Assembly: GCF_018446385.1 (NCBI RefSeq)
Contig: NC_055996.1
Location: 48,654,365-48,718,364, forward strand
Source of the DNA: Zingiber officinale
Taxonomy: Eukaryota > Streptophyta > Magnoliopsida > Zingiberales > Zingiberaceae
Length of the DNA: 64,000 bases
Direction of reading: 5' to 3'
This document shows, piece by piece, positions 23,594 to 33,899 of the stretch; within the stretch, counting starts at the first letter, position 1, and each line of letters starts with the position of its first letter. Below the pieces are notes generated by a model. That model saw only the letters and a list, made by a program, of their open reading frames with translations, was not told the DNA's origin and ran no database searches. Both the position numbers and the translations under genes were made by a program.

Positions 23594-23600
23594 CTTTATA
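23594..23600 (-). promoter_or_regulatory. Candidate TATA box of LTPG gene
   Basis: TATAAAG on the minus strand lies 39 bp upstream of the ATG. If used, transcription would start near 23569 and the 5' leader would be only about 14 nt, which is short. It is the only good TATA word close to the start. Confidence 0.45.
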
Positions 23601-23639
23601 CACGGGGAAGCTACCTTTCCTTCTCATTGACGAAATCTC

Positions 23640-24268
23640 ATGATCCTTTTCTCCTGTACTTTGTTGACAAATTTGTAGATTATTCGAGGAGAAGTCGTCA
23701 GACGAATGCTCCTATGGAATTGGTGACGATTCTTGGAATACCGACCATTTTGTCAACATATTGGAAAATTCTAACGTTCAATGGAAGAAATAGAACGCTG
23801 GTTTGCAGTATCCAGTACACCTGGATGTTGTTCAAAGTTTGAACTTTGAATTCAAGGAAATCGTCTCCAGAAAGAAAAGCAATGTTCAATTTTGCTACTG
23901 CGTGTCTGATCGCACATTGAAATAGATTATCACTATTTACTCGGGAAGATCATTCAAGTTGTGTATATACACTAGTTGTTTATTAACTCACGCGATTTCT
24001 GAATATTGCTTGAGGATGATGCCAACTCTTAAAAAAATGGACAGGTGGCTTGCCAATGATGCCAATTTTCATATAAAAAGAATACAATAGAGTCATTTGA
24101 ATGCATGATCTGATAGAAAACGATTGATGGTGGGAAGGAGAGAAATAAGAGGGAATGCAGCTGCAAAAGAGAGGACAGTGCATCTTTTTATCCACAAATC
24201 AGCAGTGGGGAAAAGAATGGTTAAGTGTTAGTATTCGAATTTGTCCTAGTGTTCCATTATAACTTGTT
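23640..24268. other. Upstream region of LTPG, no recognised feature
   Basis: No gene or repeat is recognised. Given the gene's orientation, this stretch includes its promoter-distal DNA before the Harbinger-type element begins. Confidence 0.4.
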
Positions 24269-26109
24269 GAGCTTTGCTTTTGTTATAGATATTTCTTCAA
24301 ATATCCCTCGTTGAAGGGTTATTTTAAAAAAAAAATAAAACTGAATGTTAGAAAAAACAATCAAAGTCAAATGATAATTAACGTTCGTTTTTTCCGAACG
24401 TTGGGCAATGTTCGTTCTTCCCCTATATACATCATTCCTTGCATCTATTTTCATCAATTCCACACTCATTGCATATCAAAAATTTAGAAAACAATGAATA
24501 AAAATTCCAATCATTATTTTTGAGATTTGTTCAACTCTCCAAATATCGATAAAAATTCTAATGAATAAAGTTCTCAAGTTCGTACTAATTTTTTCAATCC
24601 TCAATTTCTATTTCCCACTCAACACCCATCAAATTTCCAACCATTTCCAAATCCACTATCATATTATCATAATTTCTAAAGTTATCCAAATTTTTCGAGT
24701 GGTGACCCAAATTCTTCAATCATTATATTTCATGCAAGCCCCAGCTCATGGAATTAACCCGTTTCAATCACCGAAGATTCAATCAAATGAATCGAGAAGA
24801 GCTAGTATTGATGCAATTGACAGTGATAAAGGTATAGAAATACCTTATGCAGCCCCCGATTCATAATTTCCTCCATTCTTATCTGAAATAGGGTCCGACG
24901 ATATTATTCTTAATCAAGTACTAGAGATGGGCAATGAATCAGATGAAGATCATAACAAGCGAACAATGTGAACAATAGCAGATGATAAGCTCCTTGCAGC
25001 GGCCTACATAATTATGAGTGACGATTCAGTAGTTGGTAATGCCCAGAAGAATGAGTCTTTTTGGAAACGAGTGATGATATACTACAATACCAATCGAGAT
25101 AAGGGAGCTAAAAAGAGAACTGTAAAGAAAGCAAAATCTCATTTGACTTCGTTGAAAAAGATCATGAATAGATAAATGGTATAATGATCGACCAAGCGGA
25201 TGGAGTGACGAGGATTTGATGGTACGAGCTTATGAAAAATACAAGAGTACTTTTAAAACTACTTTCCAATATGAACATGTGTGGAGGATCGTGAAAGATT
25301 GTCTAATGTATGCTTCTCAACCCTAAGAGCGATGGGCCACAAAGAAAGCAAGAACATCAGAATTATGGTGCGCACGTATTGATTCTTCTAATCCTAACAC
25401 AACTGTTGATCTAGATGATATAGAAGTCTGATCTTGTCTAATGGGACAGAAGGTAGCAAAGAGGAAATGCAAAGAAAGAGTATGCCTAATTAATGAATTG
25501 AATCAGGTTGTGCAACATCAATGACACATTTGAAAGAGTATAATAACAATAAGAAAGTGGATCAACTCATCCAAGCACATCAACTCCTAGTAATGGACAC
25601 ACGAGGCATAACAAATGAACAACTTCAAAATCATCTAACGACATGTGAGCAGCTGAAGAAAAAATTAAACATATAGTTAATTTCTATGGTTTATTTTATC
25701 CGCTCTTTGTTTATTTTATTAACTATAGTTTGTAATATCTCTAGTTTATCGTTATGTGTTTTATTAATTTAATATGGGTTGTACTTCTATATTTCAATTT
25801 CAAATTTGTAAAATATTTATATTTGTATGAAGTAATATTTTTCTTGAGTTTGTATGTCTTCTATTGTATTTTTCTTAAAATTAAATGCAAGTTAATAAAA
25901 TGGTCATGGGTCAGTTGGTGAGATATTTGATTGTTGAATTGGGGATATTTGAGAGTGAATATTTGATAGGTGAGACTTATAAATATTTGATTGGTGGGAT
26001 ATTTCATTGTGAGATTTGGAGTATTTGAATAGTAGGATATTTAAAAAGTGATGTGGAAGTAGGGACCACAAATACTTGGGAGAAATATCTCTAACCACTG
26101 TGGATACTC
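24269..26109 (+). mobile_element. PIF/Harbinger-type element carrying only ORF1
   Basis: The left end region (GAGCTTTGC...ATAGATATTTCTTCAAATAT) and the right end read inward (GAGTATCCACAGTGG then TTAGAGATATTTCTCCCAAG) look like diverged inverted repeats. The right flank is TTA, the usual Harbinger target, but the left flank is GTT, so the duplication is decayed or the left boundary is off. Repeated GGTGGGATATTT-like words fill 25910-26040. The interior encodes a decayed ORF1 (24494-25676). No DDE transposase ORF is present, so this is a non-autonomous derivative. Confidence 0.6.
24494..25676 (+). pseudogene. Harbinger ORF1 (Myb/trihelix-like DNA-binding protein), disabled
   Basis: It begins ATGAATAAAAATTCC and ends CEQLKKKLNI then TAG. 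In between, across frame breaks, lie SSPSSWN, SIDAIDSDKGIEIPYAAPDS, NESDEDHNKRTM, DDKLLAAAYIIMSDDSVVGN, FWKRVMIYYNTNRDKGAKKR, YEHVWRIVKDC, MTHLKEYNNNKKVDQLIQ and MDTRGITNEQLQNHL. This is the ORF1 protein of plant PIF/Harbinger elements, which helps the transposase reach the nucleus and bind element ends. Several stop codons interrupt it, for example after LKKIMNR. Confidence 0.8.
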
Positions 26110-26194
26110 TTATGGTTTGATACGGGAGGTGGTAAGTGAAGGGTGCCACATGGTTTAAGGAAAATCAATATTCTATTAATAGTCTTACTAAGGT

Positions 26195-26640
26195 AGAGTC
26201 AAAGTCAATAGAAATCCGGTCTTCGACTCTATATGATCCCTGACTCCAGACAGCCTCCACTCCATGTAGTCCTCGACTCTAGACCGCCACAACTCCATGC
26301 AGTCTCCAGTACCATGTGGTCCACAACTCCTGACTGCCCCGACTCCATGCGGTCTCTGATTCCATGCGATCCCTAACTCCAGACCGCCCCGACTCCAGAC
26401 CCCAACTCCATGAGGTCTTCGACTCCATACAGTCTCTGACTCTAGACCGCCCCAACTCCATGCATTCCCCCAATTAAATATGACCTCCGTATTCATGCAG
26501 TCTCCAACTCCATGTGGTCTTGACTCCATGTAGTCCCCGACTGTAGCCTCCGAATCCATGTAGTCTCCGACTTGATTCGGTCCCCGACTCCAAACTGCCC
26601 CGACTCTTAGTTAATTTTCTAGATCCCGACTAGTATACCC
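26195..26640. repeat. CCGACTCCATG minisatellite
   Basis: About 25 imperfect copies of an 18-bp unit built on GACTCCATG(C/T)(A/G)GTC with CTCCGACTCCAGACCGCCC variants. The array lies about 200 bp upstream of a TATA-like motif at 26838, so it probably belongs to the U3 region of the LTR of the gypsy relic that follows. Long accidental open frames on the minus strand are by-products. Confidence 0.75.
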
Positions 26641-26837
26641 TACTTATGACAAGAAAGACATTGAACCGTTGCTCATAGAAGATATGGACAACGCAACCAT
26701 TTTCCCTCGAAGAACATGGGAAACACAACCATTTAACTCAAAGGAGGTGGCAATGTAGTCATTTATTTCAGAAAACATAGACAATCTATGCATGGATCTT
26801 AGAACACGTGGACAATGTGATAGCACAACTACCACTC

Positions 26838-26845
26838 TATAAAAA
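26838..26845 (+). promoter_or_regulatory. TATA-like motif of gypsy LTR
   Basis: CTCTATAAAAAGTCG, followed within about 65 bp by CT-rich DNA, resembles an LTR promoter and start region. Confidence 0.4.
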
Positions 26846-27866
26846 GTCGTCTACCCTTGTAAAGGTAACTTTTCAAAAGCAAGGCAACATCTACTCTTCT
26901 TCTTCGTTCTCCTCCACCGTAAAATGACTTGGATATTAGAGTGACCGAGTCGGGGCACCCTTAGCCATTATTCTAACTCTTTCTTCCTTCCAAATTTCTA
27001 GAATCTGGTAGATCTCTCTATAAATCCCTACTACCTTGAGGTGATTGACAACTTGGTCAACATCAATACCAATTCATCGATGGTGATGTATAGGTTAATA
27101 GATCCACCTTAGAATGATCTATCTAGTCCATTGCAAATGACTCGCTGTAAAGACACGTCAAATTCATTGAGGCTGGGGATTTGTCAAAAAGCCTGTGAGG
27201 GTGAATAGACATAATAGAAAGATTTATCTAGTCCACAGTAAACGACTTACGGTAAAGACGCATCAAATCCGTTGATAGCTGGTTACTTGTTAAAAGTGAC
27301 TTCATGAGACTTGGAGACAACATTGGATGATCCTAGGCTCACAGGCATAGGAGGAGCTTTAGCAGAGATGATGTAGACCCATTTTGTGGCTCATGGACAT
27401 ATGATAGAGTTGTGATAGTGATGATGTTGAGACATGTGTAGTATGGATAGAGATGGGTCACATGACAATGGACGATACTGATCGATACCTCATCTTTGAT
27501 ATCTCATATGGAGGATGAGTAGGCGGCAAACACACATTACACAAAGAGAGATAATACCCGAGTGAGGAAAGGTATACTTCCATGGTTTCCTTTTTAGATC
27601 TGACAGTTTGTCAGACATGACACAAGGGTTTCCATAATTACTTTTACATGTTTGTGCACATTTTGATGATATATTTTTACTTTTTCATAAAAAGAATTAG
27701 CGTCATCAGTGGAAAAATAGAGTTAAATTCTGAACTAAGATGTTGAGATGGACAACTAGAATACCCAAAGCTATCACCTAGCAATGGATGATTTCAATAG
27801 GCTGGTTGCTACCACGGTGTAGGCAGTGTTGTAAGGATAGCCCCAATAGCTAGAAACGCTGGCGCG

Positions 27867-28590
27867 ATGCCACCCCAATTAGCTGAAGTGCAGCAAACGG
27901 TTCATAGAATGTCCACCCAACCCATCGCAAAGCCTCAGGCTACAATCTCCATTCTAATTGGGATATCAGCTGTGTGGGCGTCATCCTTGGAAGCTTCAAG
28001 AGAGACCCCACATCAAGATCCTTTGAGGGGAAAAGCCTTCGCATCTAGCAAAGCAAAGGTCCCTCAAGGTCTTCCATTTTCAAGAAGAATCTTTCAAGAT
28101 GAATTACCATGACATTTCTGAGTGCTACAGATAGGGGAATATAATGACACGACTGACCCCGAGGACCATAAATGTAAATTTGAAAATGTCTCTATGTTAC
28201 ATTAGTATATAGATAACATTAAATATCAAGTCTTTTTGATGACTCTCTTTGGGTCAGCTCAAAGGTGGTTCAATCTTCTTCCTGCTTCTTCCATTTGGAC
28301 CTTCAAAGAATTCAAGACGATGTTCATACATCACTTTGCAACCAATCAGAGGTATCAAAAAATTCCACTTGATATGTTTGCTCTGAAGGAAAAATCCAAA
28401 GAATCTTTGAAGGAATACTTACAATGGTTCAACAGGATAGTCATAAATGTTTCCTCGGTTAGCTCAGATATGCTAATCAGTTCCTTCTCACAAGACTTCA
28501 TAGATGGAGATTTCTTTATGTCTTTAGTAAAGAAGCCCCAGTTGATTTTGACAATTTGTAGGCTAAATAATAAGATATATTCATGTTGAG
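27867..28590 (+). pseudogene. gypsy gag, disabled
   Basis: The frame reads QGLPFSRRIFQDELP, then after stops IGEYNDTTDPEDHKCKFENV, then MTLFGSAQRWFNLLPASSI, FKTMFIHHFATNQRYQKIP, EYLQWFNRIVI and FIDGDFFMSLVKKP. This is the retrotransposon gag domain of plant gypsy elements (YDGTTDPEDHL, GAAQRWF, FHHFASSRR). In-frame stops lie near 28111-28120 and 28200. Confidence 0.8.
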
Positions 28591-29259
28591 GAAGCCCAAT
28601 CCATAAGGAGAAAAGAAGTTCCAATTTTGATTTATGTATCCACTCAGCCATATCATAAAGCTCCTCCCCTTCCTTACGGAATCTAGAGCTCATGAACAAT
28701 AGGTGAGAAAAAGTGGTGCAAACTATGGAAATTGCCCTGACCTCTTCATCTAAGTTGGGTTGAAACTCCCTTGGGATGGTTATTGCGCCTATCATCAATC
28801 AAAAACTAATTCTTCTTGAGATTACCAACAATATGTGAGGGAGTTGCCGTGAGTGGCTGATCAACGAAAAGCTAATCAAAGTTGACTGAGTAGAAGATCT
28901 CCCGAGACCTATCGAGGTTCTCTCCATCCTACTAGTCATGCCACCACTGATCATTAGTCAGATCGACGAACACAGTCTCCCTTTAGGGTGCCTCGAGACC
29001 CATCCCAATCTCGTAAGGAGGTGGATAGGGAGAAGCATAAAGATGAAAAACGCAAAGACAAGATTCATCCTCAAGGAACTGTTCACATTATTTTAAGGGG
29101 TGCAACTAGTGGAGACTCCACTTGTGCTAGAAAGGCTTATGGCCGAAGATTGAAGAGTTATTGAGTCAGCACTAGCCAAGAAAAAGAAAGTGACCCTTCC
29201 ATCAACTTTGGGCCTAGAAATTTGGAAGGAGTAGAGACTCCTCATGACGATGCCCTAGT

Positions 29260-29690
29260 GATCTAAATTTTCATCACTAACTACAATGTAAAAAATGTAT
29301 CGATAGATATGGGCAACTCCATCAACATCATCTTCAAGATGACCTTTGATCAAATGTAAATTAATGGGGAAAATCTTCGTTCTATACATACCTCCTTGTA
29401 CGGATTCCTAGGGAATGGAGTGCAGCCACTCGACCAGATTGATCTCTCCCTTTCCTTAGGGGATAAATCACTGATGAGGACTCAGCGTGCACCCTTTATT
29501 ATCATAAATATAACTTTTGCCTACAACATCATACTTGGGAGATTGACGTTAAATATTTTCAAGCGATAGTCTCCACTTTGCACCATAAGATTAAGTTCTC
29601 TATTGAAGATCGAGTCGTAGAGGTGAAAGGGACCACTTGGTGGCCAAAAAAATTATATGTTAATGCCATCAAGATAGACTCATGCAAAGC
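29260..29690 (+). pseudogene. gypsy aspartic protease, disabled
   Basis: It reads DALVI*IFITNYNVKNVSID, MGNSINIIFKMTFDQM, SLYGFLGNGVQPLDQIDLSL and FAYNIILGRLTLNIF, matching the Tat-type protease (DALVI, VDxGSSVNVLF, NVILGRPAMN). Stops and a changed active site (IDMGNS instead of VDTGSS) are seen. Confidence 0.7.
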
Positions 29691-29899
29691 CCACTGAACT
29701 CAAGATCAATGCAAGTTGTTTAAGAGGTGTTGATGTTTGGGTTGCTACTAGACCAGGAAGACATGCAAATTCTTCTCGACCAACCAAAGAGGGATCACCC
29801 GAGTAGCTGCAGATCTCCCACTAGAACTTAAACAAGACTTAATTGTGTGATGGCTCATCGGCTAGCTAAAGAAGTCACTAATGTATCTTGGACTGTGAT

Positions 29900-30210
29900 G
29901 GCTCATCGGCTAAACATACTTCCAAATGCTTGGCTGGTTGGAAGGAAGAATGATATTTTTCACCCGAGCATAACAAAGTGATCCAAGTTGAAATCAACAA
30001 GTTAATGGAAGCCGAACACATTCGAGAAGTCCAATTTGCAACTTAGTTCACCAATGTAGTACTGGTGTCCAAGCTAGGCGACATGTTGAGGGTCTATATC
30101 AACTTTCGGGACCTCAACAAGGCCTTCCCAAAGGATTGTTATCCTCTCCCCCACATTAACTAGCTGGTAAATTCAACTTCTGGTTGTGAACTTATATGTA
30201 TATTAGATGT
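29900..30210 (+). pseudogene. gypsy reverse transcriptase, 5' fragment
   Basis: It reads NKLMEAEHIREVQFAT, FTNVVLVSKLGDMLRVYINF, RDLNKAFPKDCYPLPHIN and STSGCELICILDV, the opening fingers of gypsy RT. It breaks off at about 30210, before the YxDD catalytic motif. Confidence 0.85.
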
Positions 30211-30582
30211 GTTAAATCATTATGCATGTGGGAGGGGGGTGAATCACGTGGTTTTAAAAATTTTTCTTTTTAGTATATTTAAAAAGAAAGTGTGCAACTG
30301 AAAACTAAACACAAAAACAAGTAAGAACTCAATCGGTTACTTGGTTCAAAGCCTTCGGCGACACCTACTTCAAGACCTACGATCCTGCAAACCTTATCGA
30401 TAGACAATTCACTATAATCCTCTTCCGGAACCACCAGAAAAGGGAAATGAGTACAACCAAAAAGTCAGGACAAGTGTAACATGCTACACTTTCCTTTATG
30501 TAAAAATTAAGTACAAAATAAAACTTTTGTTACCCAACACTTTCAAAGATGATTGGATCAGGTTCGGTGTTGGATTACTTTT
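30211..30582. other. Unassigned retrotransposon-like DNA
   Basis: GGGAGGGGGGTGAATCACGTG at about 30230 resembles internal DNA of plant copia LTRs, but no protein or boundary can be fixed. Confidence 0.3.
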
Positions 30583-30670
30583 TGTTGGTGCAAGGTGCAC
30601 CAAAATCGAACATGAGTTTTGATGTTGTCAAAGGTTCAAGTTAAGTCATGTTATTATCTAACAAGTTAAC
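30583..30670 (+). mobile_element. SIRE-like copia LTR fragment (split by two solo LTRs)
   Basis: TGTTGGTGCAAGGTGCACC followed by CGAACATGAGTTTTGATG matches the 5' end of the LTR at 58263 (TGTATTGGTGTAGGGAACACC then CGAACATAAGTTTTGATT). After removing the two inserted solo LTRs, the reading CTAACAAGTTAACTAAGTG then TGCAGGATATTTACTCAACC and GAAGTCTTAGCAGATCG (33876-33899, 36475-36507) continues the same LTR, parallel to CTAACAAGTGTGAATGAGC and GAAGTCTTGGCAGGTCG at 58351-58520. Confidence 0.7.
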
Positions 30671-31106
30671 TATAGTGTTCGAAATTTGAACTTATTTAAT
30701 TAAGAATATTTATTGAATTAAATTACAATTTTGATTTATTTAATTAAGAGGATTTATTGGATTAATTAAAATTTAATTAGATTTTGAGTTTATTTTAGCA
30801 AGGATATCTATTGGGTTAATTGTAATTAATTAGAATTCATATTAAGAATTTATTAATTTAAATAAATGGATTTAGTTAAGATTTAATTATGAATTTATTT
30901 ATCAATTATATTAAGGAGAGTAGAATATGGATATGTATAAAATTTAAAAAGACTTGTAAATTTTAGTATAGGTTATTCATCTAAACAATATGGAAGTAAA
31001 ATATATACTTTTATGGGGTATACAAAATTAAATAAAAGATTAATAATCAATCACAATACTAATATAACATATGAATTATATATAACATACGAATATATAG
31101 GTATGT

Positions 31107-31110
<4 letters not shown>

Positions 31111-31155
<45 letters not shown>
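31111..31155. repeat. (TA)n microsatellite
   Basis: An uninterrupted run of about 22 TA dinucleotides within the solo LTR. Confidence 0.98.
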
Positions 31156-31159
<4 letters not shown>

Positions 31160-31864
31160 ATTTTTTAACCATGTAAATATGTTTCTATTTAAACTTGATA
31201 TTCAGGTTTATAGAAATAAAATAAATGATTTAGACTTTTTTATAAGTCACGAATTTTACATGTAGATAGATTTGGAAATTTTATAAACCATGGAAATATG
31301 TTTTTATTTAAACTTAGATGTTAAGTTTTATGAAAATAAAATAAATGACTTAGCAATTTTTTATATGTTACAAATTTTTAATGATACATATGGAAATAAA
31401 AATTTTAGACAAAGTCCTAAGTCCCCTCTCTATTTAAACCTTACCTTCAAAAGCCCTCTCTTGGTGTTGATTGTCGCCGGCCCTAGGGAGATCTCCTCAC
31501 CCTTTTATTTCTCCACCGGTGCTAGGATTTTCAAGGAAGATAAGAAATGGGTGGTTAAGTACTTAAGGCATGTTCTCAACCATGTTATTGTTTTAGTTTA
31601 GTTTCTATGTCTTGTGTGTTTCAGATTTTTGAAGCTTGCAAGGTGTTGGTTGTTTCCCGGTTAAGGATGTCATGTTTCAGCCATACAAGTCTAGCATGTT
31701 TTCAATTATGTTAGTGCCTTAGTTTAGTTTATATACCTTGTGTGGTTTCGGATTGTTGGAAGCTTAAAGGGTTTTCGGTTGATTTCTTGCTAAGGATGTT
31801 ACGTTTTGGCCACACAAATTTTGCATTGTTTCAATTATGTTGGTGCCTTAGTTTAGTTCCTATG

Positions 31865-32660
31865 TCTTGGGTATTTTCGGATTCTAATTTAGGAAAGCTT
31901 TTGTTTTCTTCTTGCTTGTCATCATGGTGACTTTATATGCTGCATGTATTTTCGGATTCTAATTTAGGAAAGCTTATGTTTTCTTCTTACTTGATATCAT
32001 GATAATTTTACATGCTACATGTATTTTTGAAAATTCTAATTTAGAAAAGCTTATGTTTCTTCTTGCTTGTCATCATGGTAACTTTATATGCTGCATGTAT
32101 TTTCGGATTATAATTTAGGAAAGTTTATGTTTTCTTCTTACTTGATATCATGGTAATTTTACATGTTACATGTATTTTTGGAAATTCTAATTTAGGAAAG
32201 CTTATGTTTCTTCTTGCTTGTCATCATGGTAACTTTATATGCTACATGTATTTTCGGATTCCCAATTTAGGAAAGCTTATGTTTTCTTTTTACTTGATAT
32301 CATGGTAACTTTACATGCTATATGTATTTTTAGAAATTCTAATTTAGGGAAGCTTATGTTTTCTTCTTGCCTGATATCATGGTAATTTTTCATGCTACAT
32401 GTATTTTTTTGGAAATTCTAATTTTGGAATGCTTATGTTTTCTTCTTGCTTGATATCATGGTAATTTTTTTTATGCTACATATATTTTTGGAAATTCTAA
32501 ATTACGAAAGCTTATGTTTTCTTCTTGCTTAATATCATGGTAATTTTACACGCTACATGTATTTTTGGATTTCTAATATAGGAAAGCTTATGTTTCTTCT
32601 TGCTTGTCATCATTTTATATGCAACATGTGACTTTCAGATTCTAGTTTAGAAAAGGGTTG
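31865..32660. repeat. ~85-90 bp tandem repeat, about nine copies
   Basis: Each unit holds TCTAATTTAGGAAAGCTTATG, TTTCTTCTTGCTTG(A/T), ATCATGGTAA and TTTTACATGCTACATGTATTT. Copies differ by point changes and small indels. It lies in the solo LTR. Confidence 0.9.
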
Positions 32661-32839
32661 AATTTAGTATAGTTAGGCTAATGTTTCCTCTTCTCATCAT
32701 GATAACTTTAATTGCTCCTGAAATGAACCTGCTTACATTTATACGCATGTACATGTTTATATTCATGCATATACAGTGATCATCCTTATGTTTATGTTTA
32801 CATATATGTCTATGCTTATGAGATAAATGTGGTTAGTTG

Positions 32840-33056
32840 TACCCGGGGACCTAAGCCCGGGAAAGCGTACCAAATCTTGTTATGGGTTAAGTCATAAACC
32901 GGGAACCTAAGCCTAGGGAGCTTGCCAAATCATGTTCTGGGGTGGTGGTATGATCTAAGGACCTAAGCCCGGTGAGCGCGCCAGAATCAAACAAGATATG
33001 TTCTAGGATGGTGGTATGATCCAGGGACCTAAGCTCGGTGAGCGCGCCAGAATAAA
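32840..33056. repeat. GGGACCTAAGCCCGG repeat block
   Basis: Three to four copies of a roughly 60-66 bp unit with GGGACCTAAGCCCGGTGAGC, GCGCCAGAAT and TTCT(G/A)GG(G/A)TGGTGGTATG. Internal to the solo LTR and typical of minisatellites in plant gypsy LTRs. Confidence 0.85.
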
Positions 33057-33189
33057 GGGGGACTCCAGTCCTAAGTTTGGACCCCTACCAACCTAGCGCT
33101 AAGGTAGTTGTTTGATTAACAACTTATGTTACGGTACTGCTAAGTGCAACTAGGCCACTACAATAGTATGTTTATAAGTACACATGCAA

Positions 33190-33430
33190 GAATGTTCAAG
33201 TCATGTTCATGTTTATGTCTATGCTAACGTTTATGTTTATGTTTATGTATATGTTGCGTTCATGTTTATGCCTATGCTTACGTTTATGTTTATGTTTATA
33301 TTTATGTTGTGTTATATTTATGTTATGCTATGTTTATGTTTATGTTTATGTTTTGGTCTATGTTTATGATAATGTTTATTATTATGCTCATGTTATGCTT
33401 ATGCCTATGCCTATGGACATGCTCATGATT
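33190..33430. repeat. TTTATG hexamer-rich tract
   Basis: Hexamers TTTATG, TCTATG and TTCATG repeat for about 240 bp. The Met/Phe-rich open frames over it are artefacts of the hexamer. Confidence 0.95.
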
Positions 33431-33899
33431 TAGTTTATCATTATGCTTAGTTCATATACCATGCTTACATTTATGTTGTCACACTTATGTCACTACCTAT
33501 GCTTATGTTCATAGTATGCAAGTAGAGAGGTCCTAAGTTACCTTTGATGTGGTTTCCCTTAGTACACTAGATTATAGATGCTAACTAATGTATAACACTA
33601 TTTTGAACATGCTGAGTCTCTCAACTCATAGTTTATATCTTTTTTTTTTTCAAAAAATGAAACGAATGAGACATGAGGCATTGACCAGTGAGCCAGCTCG
33701 GAACAAGGGCAGTACAACCCGAAGACCATCCAGTTTAAGTTCTGCATTTAGTTGTGTTTTCTTTTGAACCATCTATGTAATTTTATTTGAAGTAAGGAAC
33801 AATTATGGAAGTATGAGTAAGTGACATCCACAGATTATGTATTATATATATGTAAAAAAAACTAGGGGCGTTACATTAACTAAGTGTGCAGGATATTTA

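Larger units (their letters stand above)
26641..30210 (+). mobile_element. Decayed Ty3/gypsy element, Tat-like
   Basis: After an LTR-like segment with a TATA motif at 26838-26845, pieces of gag (27867-28590), protease (29260-29690) and the start of reverse transcriptase (29900-30210) follow in gypsy order. It stops abruptly within RT at about 30210, so RNase H, integrase and 3' LTR are missing. The gag and protease wording resembles plant Tat-lineage gypsy elements. Confidence 0.7.
30671..33875. mobile_element. Solo LTR, 3205 bp, TSD TTAAC
   Basis: The right end is GGGGCGTTACA. The left end TATAGTGTTCGAAATT looks like a decayed TGTAACGCCCGAAATT, mostly by transitions. Identical 5-bp flanks TTAAC (30666-30670 and 33876-33880) support one insertion, and no internal coding DNA is present, as expected for a solo LTR formed by LTR-LTR recombination. 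GAGCCAGCTCGGAACAAGGG-type wording near its right end recalls plant Tekay/Del gypsy LTRs; the lineage is a guess. Confidence 0.7.

Noticed and set aside
23142..23627. Longer LTPG start at an upstream in-frame ATG (23627)
   Set aside because: It would add 24 residues before a classical signal peptide and overlaps the candidate TATA box, so the ATG at 23555 fits better.
26188..26559. Two overlapping 64-123 codon frames on the minus strand
   Set aside because: They follow the 18-bp CCGACTCCATG repeat; all residues repeat with the unit.
33190..33430. Met/Phe-rich small membrane-like proteins
   Set aside because: Both frames are products of the TTTATG hexamer repeat.
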